The notes beneath the pieces were generated by a model. The model was not told the DNA's origin, ran no database searches, and saw nothing but the letters and a program-made list of their open reading frames with translations. From contig JABAKD010000021.1 of assembly GCA_012845835.1 (NCBI GenBank), positions 11,271,199 through 11,335,198 of the forward strand: a stretch of 64,000 bases of DNA, read 5' to 3'. Of this stretch, positions 55,355 to 64,000 are shown in pieces. Both the position numbers and the translations under genes were made by a program. Every line of letters starts with the position of its first letter. The first letter of the stretch is position 1. Source of the stretch: Undaria pinnatifida. Lineage: Eukaryota; Sar; Phaeophyceae; Laminariales; Alariaceae.

Positions 55355-55784
55355 TGTTGGATTAGATCGGTTATGCGAAGAATAATGTGCTCCCAGCAGC
55401 CCAGTCTCAGCCCACGAGCTTCACTGCAGCACACAGTGTGAAGAGGATGGTATGTGGATGTCTTTATTAGCTGGTCCCGGATGCTGATAAGAGGGAAAGA
55501 GATGGATTGAGGTGAGTGGGCGGAGCCATCTCGCTCCACATGATGCAATATTCTCAAGCCCCCAAGTTCCCAAATACTTCAAGTACTGCATTATCATATT
55601 TCCACGTGTTCTTAGATTGGTTCCAGGAACAGTCTACAAGGACCTTCAGGACTATTCCACGTGTCCTTCCCATGCTATAATATTCCGCAATACACCGTCG
55701 GGTAATCCGACAATACCCCGTCGGACGATCCTTCGTGACCATCGTTGTTCCTACTTGGTTTGTTGAGACAAGCTATATCGAACA
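55355..55784 (-). repeat. Copia 3' LTR (430 bp)
   Basis: Aligns over its full length with 60703-61132. A polypurine tract on the minus strand lies directly next to it. Confidence 0.92.
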
Positions 55785-56153
55785 CCCTCCCTGGCGCTGG
55801 ATCAACTAACAAGCCTGCAACAACACTGGCAACTCCCAAAAGCAATTTACGACGGAAAACTTATATCCCCAACAAAAAGTCACGGTGTTTCTCAAAACTC
55901 TCCCGAGCAATCGCCTTGGTGAGAATGTCCGCATGTTGATCCTCAATCCTGAAGTACTTGACGCATAAGTCTCCTTTTCCCACCAACTCGTGCAGGAAGT
56001 GGTACCTCACATCGAGGTGCTAGCTGTTCGACAAACTCAGTGGGTTTTTGGCCAAGTCAATCGCCCCTTTGTTGACTTCAGACACTCCAATGCTCGGCGA
56101 TCCAAGACTAGACATCAAGAAAACCAAGACTCCTCGCACGTACAGGGCCCCCT
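55785..56153 (-). pseudogene. Copia RNase H end, broken
   Basis: After the frame of the RT ORF closes, the minus strand still reads NKGAIDLAKNPLSLSNS, a stop, then HLDVRYHFLHELVGKGDL and IEDQHADILTKAIARESF. These are the last RNase H blocks of Copia pol. A stop replaces the expected Lys of the SKH motif and a frame change separates it from the upstream frame. Confidence 0.75.
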
Positions 56154-57230
56154 TCACCCGTCGGCCATCGCTACGTGCTCGGCCTCAGTGGTGGAGAGCG
56201 TAACGCATTTCTGCGTCCTAGAAAACCAGGATACGAGCGTTCCTCCGCAGCAAACAGCTACACCAGATACCGAACGCCTGTCCTCGGTCTTGTGGGCGTA
56301 GTCTGCGTGTACGTGAGTCTCTAGGTCGTATTCCAACTGTACATCCCCCAACTTACTCTCTTTCCTGAAAGTCAAGCCCAAGTGGGCTGTAGCGTTCAAG
56401 TACTCGAGAACCTTCCCAGCAGCCTCCACGTGTGCTACCTTAGGATCGTGCGAGAACCGCGCAATCGCTCGCACTGCGTTGGAGATGTCAGGTCTCGTCT
56501 GGTTCGCAATCCACATCAAACTCCCCACAATTTCACGGAAATTCGCGTCCACCACAGGTTCCTCATCACTCACGTACCTGAGGTCCAACGACGGTGAAGC
56601 GGGGATAGGGCTGGTCCTAGTGATACCGAAACGGTCGACAACGTTTCGGATGAACTGAGTCTGTGAAATCTCCAGGGTTCCCTTCTCACGATCCCTCCTG
56701 TACTCGCTACCCATGTACCACGTAGCCTCCCTAAGACGTTTTGTAGGAAATGTCTTATTGCGATCAGCTACTACCGAATCAGTCGCCTCCTCGTTCGCTG
56801 CGATCTTGATGCCGTCCACGTGGACCACCAGCATCGCCACAACCGCGTCATTCAACAATAGTCGAAACACGCACGGGTCTACCAAGCACTGCTCAAACCC
56901 ACACTCTACTAAGGTTGACGACACTAGCTTGTACCACGAGCGGCCACTCTGCTTCAGCCCGTAAAGGGCTTTGTTGAGTAGGACTACCTTACCCGACATC
57001 TCGCCACAACCGCGAGGAAGTCTCAAGAAAATATCGGTATCCAACTCTGCCTGAATAAAGGCCTGGTCAACGTCCAAGCGTCTCAAGTCCCAATCAAGCT
57101 TGCACGCCATTGCTGCAATGAGTCTGTTAGACGTAGTCAAGGCAGTGGGGGCAAAAGCCTCGAAGTAGTCAACTCCCTCTACCTGGCTATCGCCCTTAGC
57201 TACCAAACGTACCTTAGCTCTATCAATCAT
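56154..57230 (-). pseudogene. Copia reverse transcriptase and RNase H, catalytic box altered
   Basis: A 358-codon frame. Reverse transcriptase blocks: KVRLVAKGDSQVEGVDYFEAF, the first catalytic Asp in LDVDQAFIQAEL, LNKALYGLKQSGRSWYK, then VVHVDGIKIA where Copia normally has YVDD. The second Asp of the box is Gly here, which should abolish polymerase activity. It is followed by GSLMWIANQTRPDISNAV and the RNase H start (HADYAHKTEDRRSVSG, CVTLSTTEAEHVAMADG). The first RNase H Asp context (ADY for the usual DADW) is also altered. The ORF begins at an internal ATG; pol coding should extend upstream through the broken linker. Confidence 0.88.
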
Positions 57231-57794
57231 GCCGTGCGCGTCGCTCTTTCACTTCAAGAGCCACTTTGACTCTACGATATTACTACTCGCGAGAAGTTCA
57301 GAAACCTCCACAAACGTTCCAGCAGCTTCGAGTCCATCAAGCTCCGATCTCATCGCGTCCATCCAAACGTCCGAATGCTTCGACGTACGAGCTGCGGTTT
57401 ATGACGTTGGTTCCGGTTCCGCCTCTTTGACAAGGCAATCCGGTAAGTTCGTCTTCTCGCACTCCGCTTCATTCGCCGCCAGTAGCGCCTGGAACACACG
57501 GCCTCCTTCACAGGACCCGATCGCACTAATCAGTTCTGCTGCCGTTTGCCGATTGAGCGCCCTGGTCTTCGCTCTCGTACGTCCCTCCCGAATCTCTTTA
57601 CCATCGCCCGGTCCTGACATGTACGCTCCAAGTTGGCGTGCAGCAGTCCGGATCGCCGTGGGGGTCGGAGCTTCATCGTCAGAGGCTGACGCGTCGCTTC
57701 CATCCTGAGACGAAGAGTCGCTGTCAGATAATTCGCTGCTGACCGCTGATGTATCGTTCGGCTCCACATCTTCGGCGCGAAACTCGTCGCCAGC
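57231..57794 (-). pseudogene. Copia pol linker between integrase and RT, broken
   Basis: A 122-codon acidic Ser/Asp/Glu-rich frame (57767-57399: SDSDSSSQDGSDASASDDE) with ALNRQTAAELISAIGS. It closes in a stop before the RT frame. Variable linkers of this kind separate integrase and RT in Copia. Confidence 0.6.
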
Positions 57795-59030
57795 TTACGG
57801 TATCGGAGACACCGCTTGCGTCATCGGGGACACCGCACGGAGTTGGTGAGGAATTCCCCTCCCCAAAACCGGCAGTGAGGTCGTCGGGGCGGAGACAAAT
57901 TTCTCCGTCCCTCCCAGCTCTGGCGCATCTTCTAGCCTCTGCGTCCCTCCCTGTTCCGGTACCTCCGACAGCTGGGATAGTACCGCTCCCACATCAAGCG
58001 TTGCATCCCAGGCCACATCTCGAGTCTCCACCACCCTGTGTCCCCGCGTGGGAATCCACAAAGAGTCACTTGGGTGATCGATGCCCGGCCCGAGGTAAAA
58101 GCAGCTGTCGTCCCGGGGTGACGACTTAGACGGGCAGTTCCAGCGGCAGTACGCTGGGCGAAGGAACGGGTGCGGCGAGGCAGGTGCGGCAGCTCCATGC
58201 CACATCTCATGCGGAGACTTGTTGCCGGGGTTGGCAGTGGTTGCGGTGTGGTTCAAAGCGTCACAAGACCAGTGCACCGCTTCCGCCCACAGGGATTCAG
58301 TCGGCGGTAGTTGAACGAGCTCGAAAATGATAGGAGCTTGGATGCACGCAGCAAGCGCTGCGTTTTGAATGATGCCTAGCGCTCTCTCGACAACACCGTT
58401 CTGCTTTAGGCTGTCCGCGTTGGTGAATTCCTGCTTGATGAAAAACTGTTTGCACACCTCTCCAAACTCCCCACCAAAGAATTCCCCACCGTTGTCAGAC
58501 CTTACAATCTCAACCTTCGAGGGGACACCGTCGGCGCGCACATCAGCCAAAAACTTCCTAAACGCGTCTGCTGCATCCGATTTGAGCTTCAGAAAATATA
58601 CCCACGCGTAGCGAGAGAAGTCATTCTTCACTAGCATGACATACCTCTTACCCAACAAAGAAGGGGTTCTCTTAGGGCCACCTAGATCAACAGAGACCAG
58701 TCCCAACTTCTCTGGCGCGCGCGACTTAGTGTTGCTAGGGATTGGTTTGCGGTAAGCCTTCGCCATAGAACAGCCAGTACAGGGTCTTAGCGTCCCTAAC
58801 AGTTCTACGCCAAGTGCGTTTGCGGTCTCTCTCAGCAGTAATTCGTCAGAGTGGCCATGCACGCAGTGGAAGATGATGATATCTACAGCTGTCTCAGCAG
58901 AAGCAGCGCTACCGGGGGCAAGCACTGGAAACGCCAGGTAAAAATCGCAACCAGTCTCCACACGGTTCTCAGCGGGGTCGGGGGTCAATAGGGCAACGGC
59001 ACATAGCCGTTGTCTGGCTCTATCCTGCAA
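57795..59030 (-). pseudogene. Copia integrase, catalytic triad intact
   Basis: A 411-codon frame. The N-terminal zinc region is present (FHCVHGHSDELL ... LRPCTGCSMAKAY, His/Cys ligands). The catalytic core has Asp in LVSVDLGGPKRT, Asp in VEIVRSDNGGEFFGGEF and Glu in NGVVERALG, so the D-D-E triad is kept. Next come the NKSPHEMWHG block and the CFYLGPGIDHPSD..W segment, typical of the Copia core end. A long Pro/Glu/Gly repeat tail (LEDAPELGGTEKF) leads to the stop. The domain would insert cDNA into the genome, but the neighbouring frames are broken, so no full polyprotein can be made. Confidence 0.88.
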
Positions 59031-59386
59031 GCGAAGTTGGAGTAAATAGATCCATCACCCTCGAATCTCAAGCGCCCATCGAGAAGAGAAATGCACAAGC
59101 CCTCATCCTCGGTCATGAATCCTACTCCATGCTTATGCGCGGCCGTTAGCGAAAACAAATTGAACGCCAAGTCCGGCATGTAAGCCACATCTAACATTTT
59201 AACCGTTAGATCTCCAGGGAAGACTACAGTCAGCGTGCCATACCCCACGACGTAGATCAGGTGGTTGTCACTGATCCTACCCTTGTCGTCGCACAGTCGT
59301 ACGTCACTCAACAGGTCAGCTGAATGAGTCATGTGAAATAAAGCACCACTGTCTGCTATCCATTTGTCAGCTAAGCTCTCCGTCAT
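58985..59386 (-). pseudogene. Copia aspartic protease
   Basis: A 133-codon frame beginning with the active-site block KWIADSGALFHMTHSADLL (DSGA; the usual form is DSGAS/T). It continues with YGTLTVVFPGDLTVKMLDVAYMP and the FNLFSLTAAHKHG segment. This is the pol N-terminus after gag. It overlaps the integrase ORF by ~45 bp in another frame, indicating a frameshift. Confidence 0.82.
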
Positions 59387-59583
59387 GCTCTCACTACGTT
59401 CCTAAGCACACGAGTCATCATTACGGCTAAACATAGCATTCGCAAGACAGCACACAGTCTCAGCGCTGTTGTTCTGTCCCTGTGCACTTCGCCAGACGTC
59501 CTCTCCGAAGCCGGGGTGACACGAGTCTTGCATTGGTACCACATGTGCCCGGGTTTCAAGCAACGGATACACTTACCCTTCAC
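59383..59583 (-). pseudogene. Copia gag zinc knuckle
   Basis: A 66-codon frame starting KGKCIRCLKPGHMWYQCKTR: a complete CX2CX4HX4C nucleocapsid knuckle. Upstream on the minus strand is a Gly/Arg/Asn-rich stretch (59700-59780), as in gag tails. Confidence 0.8.
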
Positions 59584-59865
59584 CTTATCATACTCTGGTT
59601 GGGGGGTGGTCTGCTTGGGGGTGGGGGGGCTGCTACTACCTTCGCTACGCTGGCTAGCGTCAGCAATCGCTGATCCCTTGTTTCGCGACCTAACATTGTT
59701 GCGTTGGATCCGCGACCACCACCGCGGCTACCTCCACGCCCACCTCCGTGGCCACCTCGGGCAGCACCATTCGAAAACAGTGCCTAACCCACATCCTTTC
59801 CCTTTGACACAGGAAGTCTCAGGTGCCTCTGTCTGACAGTGCTCTATATCTCTGCTCGGGTGATT

Positions 59866-60623
59866 TCATCGCGATACCGTGCGTTGTTCAATCTCGTAGT
59901 CAGCTGCAAGTACTCGTACCAGTTTACGGTTCACATCTCCTTCTGATTTCGGCACACCAAGCGAAGCAAGAGTACCAACAATCGTGTCTACACGACTGAA
60001 GAATTTCATGGGCTCCTCACCCATCTCCATTCGTACTGCATCAAACGCGTCCGACCATTTGACCTGTGTAGCAACTGATTTCGGAAGAAACCAATCCCGA
60101 AGCATTCTCCAAGCACCGCTTAGCGATTGCCTGGCAAACACTCTGTCTAATACGTCAGCGTCAGTCATGCTCTCAGTCATATCCATGCAACCCGCGCATT
60201 CTTGATATGTGGACGGCTCAAACCTTGCGAAATAAAGTGTTGCGTGTCTTTGGTTGTGTCACCTACAGCTACCTGTATGTCTGTAAGCATAGAACCCAAA
60301 CACCCACTCATTGATACAAACGCTTCGAACCGCTTACTCCATACGGGGAATTCCTCAGGCTTGCCACTGAATTTGGGGACTGCCTGCTTTATACTACTAA
60401 ATTCACGAGAGCTTACATTTACACCTGAACTCTCAACGAATTCGTCATGTCTAATCTCGTTTACGTGTACGCCACCAGGGGTTGGCAAGTTCCCATCGGC
60501 TATGACTGCATCTTGGCGTTCCCTGCCAGGGTTGGACTGGGCCTCTCCACGGTCCCGGTCGCTGGCAATCCGCTCTTCCAGTCGATCTTGTCGGAATACC
60601 AATGATCTCAGCAAGACCATCAA
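59866..60623 (-). pseudogene. Copia gag core, two frames
   Basis: Frame 60623-60177 contains KQAVPKFSGKPEEFPVWSKR and FEAFVSMSGCLGSML. After a frame change, 60186-59866 continues with SLSGAWRMLRDWF, MKFFSRVDTIVGTLASLG and ADYEIEQRTVSR. This is the order seen in Copia gag proteins (the region near UBN2-type domains), which form the RNA-packaging particle. Confidence 0.8.
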
Positions 60624-60702
60624 TTCTTCTTGTGAGCCGGCCTCCTTTTGGTCATGCTCACTTCAAGGCATTGTTCCGATTCAAATATAGAACTCGTTAA
60701 CG

Positions 60703-61132
60703 TGTTGGATTAGATCAGTTATGCGAAGAATAATGTGCTCCCAGCAGCCCAGTCTCAGGCCACGAGCTTCACTGCAACACACAGTGTGGAGAAGATAGCA
60801 CATAGATGTCTTTACTAGCTGGTCCCGGATGCTGATAAGAGGGAAAGAGATGGAGTGAGGCGAATGGGCGAAGCCATCTCGCTCCACACGAGGGCATATT
60901 CTCAAGCCCCCAGACTCCCAAATACTAGAAGTACTACATTCTCATATTTCCGCGTGTTCCTAGATTGGTTTCAGGAACAGTCTACAACGACCTTCAGGAC
61001 TATTCCACGTGTCCTTTCCATGCTATAATATTCCGCAATACACCGTCGGGTAATCCGACAATACCCCGTCGGACGATCCTTCGTGACCATCGTTGTTCCT
61101 ACTTGGTTTGTTGAGACAAGCTATATTGAACA
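60703..61132 (-). repeat. Copia 5' LTR (430 bp)
   Basis: Counterpart of 55355-55784. The interior begins at 60702 on the minus strand (CGTTAACGAGTTCTATATTT). I could not match this to a specific tRNA 3' end with confidence. Confidence 0.9.
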
Positions 61133-61189
61133 GACTTCTCCCGGCCTCTACCTCCCTGTCGTTCACAACCAGTGCAACCTGCCAGGATT

Positions 61190-62352
61190 ACAAACAGCTT
61201 CCGAGAGCATAGATGCGACAGTGCGCAAACTGAGGATATTTTCTGCGGGATTCGTAGCACGTATGGGGGAGGAGCGTCTGCCACAGAGGGTGATGTTTGG
61301 GGAGCTTTTTGGGGGTAAGGGCTACTCAGGGGGGAAAGAGAAGGACCGGATGGCTCATCCGAAGGAGGATATGTCGGTCTTTGGAATGAAATTCGAGGGG
61401 TGGCGAAAGGCTGCTCAGAAGGCCGGCAGATGGTTTCGACGAGTAGAGGAGGGAGTAGAGTTGTTCATGCGGAATTGGCTTGAAACGGAGAGACGCAAAG
61501 CTTCAGAGCCACGCGCAAAGGCTGCGGCAGCGCCATCCACCGTCGGCATCTCTGAGCGGCCGGGGAGAGGGGAGAGGGGGGGGCGGGGGGGCGGAGGGGG
61601 GGAGGGGGGAAGGGGGGGGGGGGAAGGGGGGGCGTACTGCCGAAGAGACTGAAGTCTGGATCTGGCCATCATCGTCTTGAATTTTGTGGGTCTTCCAATG
61701 GCCGTCACAAGATAGCGTAAGACCGCCCTGACTTCTTCGCCATGTTGCGTTCTCTCCCCAGTGCCGTTGATGGTGCACTTGATTCCCTCTATGCGCCCAA
61801 TGCCGTCTTTATTTAGTCAGTTCCTAGCGTCTGCTAGTTTGGCATTTTTTTCTCTTTTCTTTACCTTGCTTCCTCTTCTTGTCTTGTCTTTTCTTGCTTT
61901 TCTTGTCTTTTCTTTTGTTTTTCTTTTTTTTTCGCTATTCGCTTTCTTGTCTTTCCTTTCCTTTATCTTCTTCTCTTTTCTTTGTTTCTCTTTTTTCCAA
62001 CTGTCTTGCGCCTGTCGTGCGTTGGGGTAGTGATAGGTACTATGATACGTGTAATATATACGTGGTAGTCTTTCTTGGGTGGTAAGCGGTATATAGTCGG
62101 TTTTTCCAGGCGCGAGTAGTGAGACGTATGCACCAGTATGGACCTGGCACATCGTAAGCTGACTCCCGATTTCACTTTTATATGTTTCTGGTGGAGGCAT
62201 GAATTGCCTCAGCTGTGACATATGCGTGTACCACCTTTGGTTTGTTTGTGTTTTTCCCCTGGGGTATTCCTCAGCACCAGAGTGGTTGAGCCTGTCCTCT
62301 GACCACGGACTTGATTATGCGAGTTAATGCGAGAACAACAACAACAACAACA
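61190..62352 (+). mobile_element. LINE copy 2: 3' coding end and AAC-tailed UTR
   Basis: Begins near the ASESIEA-TVRK part of the LINE C-terminus and is open to ~61650 (FVARMGEERLPQRVMFGELF, then GWRKAAQKAGRWFRRVEEG, closing in a poly-G/A tract). The 3' UTR follows: 'ctggccatcatcgtcttgaa', a pyrimidine-rich tract, GACCACGGACTTGATTATGC and (AAC)n at 62334-62352. It abuts the Copia 5' LTR on the left and LINE copy 3 on the right. Confidence 0.82.
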
Positions 62353-62361
62353 CCACCAGCA

Positions 62362-64000
62362 ACAAACAAACAATCGAGTTTTTGTACTTGGGCGGGGCTA
62401 TCACCGCAGACAGAGACCTTAGCATTGAAATAACGCAGCGTCTTCAGAGGGCCTGGGCGTGCTTCCAGCGGCACAAGATGGAAATCTATGATCGCCCGGG
62501 TGTGCGCTTACGGTTGAAGGTGCGGTTGCTGAAAGCCCATATGGTCGAGACACTACTTTATGGTTGCATGACGTGGAGCCCGAACAAGCCTGGCTATGAC
62601 CGGCTACGACGGGTTCACCACTCCGTGCTCCTCCAACGCCTCGGATGGCGGAAACGGAAGCACGACGACCACACCCCTACCGTACGCCGACGCGCTTGCC
62701 AAGACAGCTTCCGAGAGCATAGAGGCGATAGTGCGTAAACTGGGGATATTTTCTGCGGGATTCGTAGCACATATGGGGGAGGAGCGTCTGCCACAGAGAG
62801 TGATGTTTGGGGAGCTTGTTGGGGGTAAGGGATACTCAGAGGGGCAAGAGAAGGACGGGCTGGCTCATCTGAAGGCGGATATGTCGGTCTTTTGAATGGA
62901 TTCGAAGGGTGGCGAAAGGCTGCTCAGAAGGCCGGCAGATGGTTTCAACGAGTAGAGGAGGGAGTACAGTTGTTCATGCGGAATTGGCATGCGACGGAGA
63001 GACGCAAAGCTGCAGAGCGACGCGCAAAGGCTGCGGCAGTCCCATCCACCGTCGAGTCGTTCTACGGTAGCCCCCCCAACTTTTCTTTCACGAAATCGCC
63101 GGTTTCAAAACCAACTCTCGGTCGTATCTCCTGAAATACGGTGTCCCGCGACACCCCGACGTCATCGATCGATAGGCCTTTGCGCACAAGAAAATATGTG
63201 GATACTTTGTTTTCAATTGCATCCTTCCTTGTGTCGAGCAGCCATGAAACGTCCGTGAAAAAAATCGCTGGTTTTGAGGGGAGCTATCGTAGAATAAGTC
63301 CGTCAGCATCTCTGAGCTGCCGGGGGGAGGGGGGAGCGGGAGAGGGGGGAGGGGGAGGGGGGAGGGGGAGGGGGGAGGGGGGGGGGAGGGGAGGCGTCCT
63401 GCCAAAGAGACTGAAGTCTGGGTCTGGCCATCATCGTCTTGAATTTTGTGGGCATTTTAATGGCCGTCACAAAATAGCGTAAGACCGCCCTGATTTCTTC
63501 ACCTTGTTGCGTTCTCTCCCCAGTGCCATTGATGGTGCACTTGATACCCTCGATGAGCCCAATGCCGTCTTTAGTCAGTTCCTAGCGTCTGCTATTAATA
63601 GTATAACATTTTTTTTCTTTCCCTTTCCTTGCTTCCTCTGCTTGGCTTGTCATTTCTTTCCTTTCCTTTTTGGTTTTTCGCTTCCTTGTCTTTCCTTTCC
63701 TTTATCTTCTTCTCTTTTCTTTGTTTCTCTTTTTTCCAATTGAATCGCGTCTGTCGCACGTATGCGTAGTGATAGGTACTACGTGTAGTATATACGTGGT
63801 AGTCTTTTTTGGGTGGCAAGCGGTATCGTCGGTTTTTCCAGGCGCAGGTAGTAAGACGTATGCACCAGTATGGACCTGGCACATCGTAAGCTGACTCTCG
63901 ATTTCACTTCACTTTTTTTTTCTAGTGGAGGCATGAATTGCGTCAACTGTGATATATTCGTGTACCACCTTTGGTTTGTTTGTGTTTTTCCCTGGGGTAT
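62362..64000 (+). mobile_element. LINE copy 3: 5'-truncated, interrupted by a MITE, runs off the window
   Basis: Starts in the reverse transcriptase thumb (LGGAITADRDLSIEITQRLQ, then SPNKPGYDRLRRVHHSVLL). It changes frame near 62690 and continues with ALAKTASESIEAIVRK and GGKGYSEGQEKDG; a stop at ~62894 precedes another frame (GWRKAAQKAGRWFQRVEEG). The MITE-like element at 63054-63300 splits the 3' coding end. The 3' UTR restarts at 63301 and continues to the window edge. Confidence 0.8.
63054..63300 (-). mobile_element. MITE-like element, copy 2 (247 bp)
   Basis: Inserted in LINE copy 3 between CCACCGTC and CGTCAGCATCTCTGAG, giving a 4-bp CGTC target duplication (63050-63053, 63301-63304). 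Termini are GAGTCGTTCTACGGTAGC and, inverted, GACTTATTCTACGATAGC (14 of 18 match). It is inverted relative to the copy at 30591-30865. On the minus strand, one frame reads VSTYFLVRKGLSIDDVGVSR and GFETGDFVKEKLGG, the counterpart of the peptide in copy 1. Confidence 0.75.

Larger units (their letters stand above)
55355..61132 (-). mobile_element. Copia LTR retrotransposon, old and defective (5.8 kb)
   Basis: LTRs of 430 bp at 55355-55784 and 60703-61132, ending TGTT..AACA. I count about 32 differences between them, so it is an old insertion. On the minus strand the order is 5' LTR, gag, CCHC knuckle, protease, integrase, reverse transcriptase, RNase H, polypurine tract (GCCAGGGAGGG, complement of 55785-55795), 3' LTR. 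Protease-integrase-RT order defines Copia. Several frameshifts and stops separate the domains. The flanking 5-mers differ (GGCTG and GACTT), so no target duplication is seen. Confidence 0.92.

Overview
This 64 kb window is eukaryotic nuclear DNA made up almost entirely of mobile-element debris. No bacterial operon, CRISPR array or rRNA gene is visible. The only host gene I recognise is the C-terminal half of cytosolic ribosomal protein uS2 (RPSA/40S SA) at 52623-53275 (-). The repeat content fits a stramenopile alga, most likely a brown alga: a LINE-type reverse transcriptase, a Copia element, and a NADAR-domain polyprotein of a kind I associate with brown-algal genomes. That assignment rests on family recognition, not on a search.

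Region by region. 2.4-10.5 kb (-): one degraded retroelement with a gag-like ORF carrying a broken CCHC knuckle, coding minisatellites, a NADAR (YbiA-like) domain, a proline-rich linker, a small aromatic/beta-rich (Tudor- or chromo-like) C-terminal module, and a ~1.1 kb 3' region called family A here. 10.9-19.6 kb and 20-24.7 kb: short non-autonomous repeats (families B and I) and a G-rich minisatellite. 27.1-29.3 kb (+): a LINE reverse transcriptase broken by stops and frameshifts. 30.1-33.6 kb: a B copy split by a 275-bp MITE-like insert, then a tail-to-tail pair of a SINE-like family (E) that forms a ~2.3 kb palindrome. 36.5-43.9 kb (+): a 7.4 kb LTR element with LTRs identical by eye and, directly after the 5' LTR, a complete antisense copy of a CCA-bearing tRNA-His. 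44.8-50.8 kb: telomere-like motif, a (TTG)n array that is the tail of another E copy, more B copies, an A copy and a LINE 3' end. 51.5-54.1 kb: uS2 half-gene lying between two family A copies. 55.4-61.1 kb (-): an old Copia element with 430-bp LTRs. 61.2-64 kb: two further LINE copies head to tail, the second interrupted by another copy of the MITE.

The parts relate to one another. The LINE ends in (AAC)n, and family E shares both that tail and the sequence before it, which suggests E is mobilised by the LINE. Family A copies share one 3' end but have variable 5' ends, and the longest one runs out of the NADAR polyprotein, so A is that element's 3' region. The two best leads are the full tRNA-His copy at the primer-binding site of a young LTR element, and the NADAR domain inside a gag-containing mobile element.
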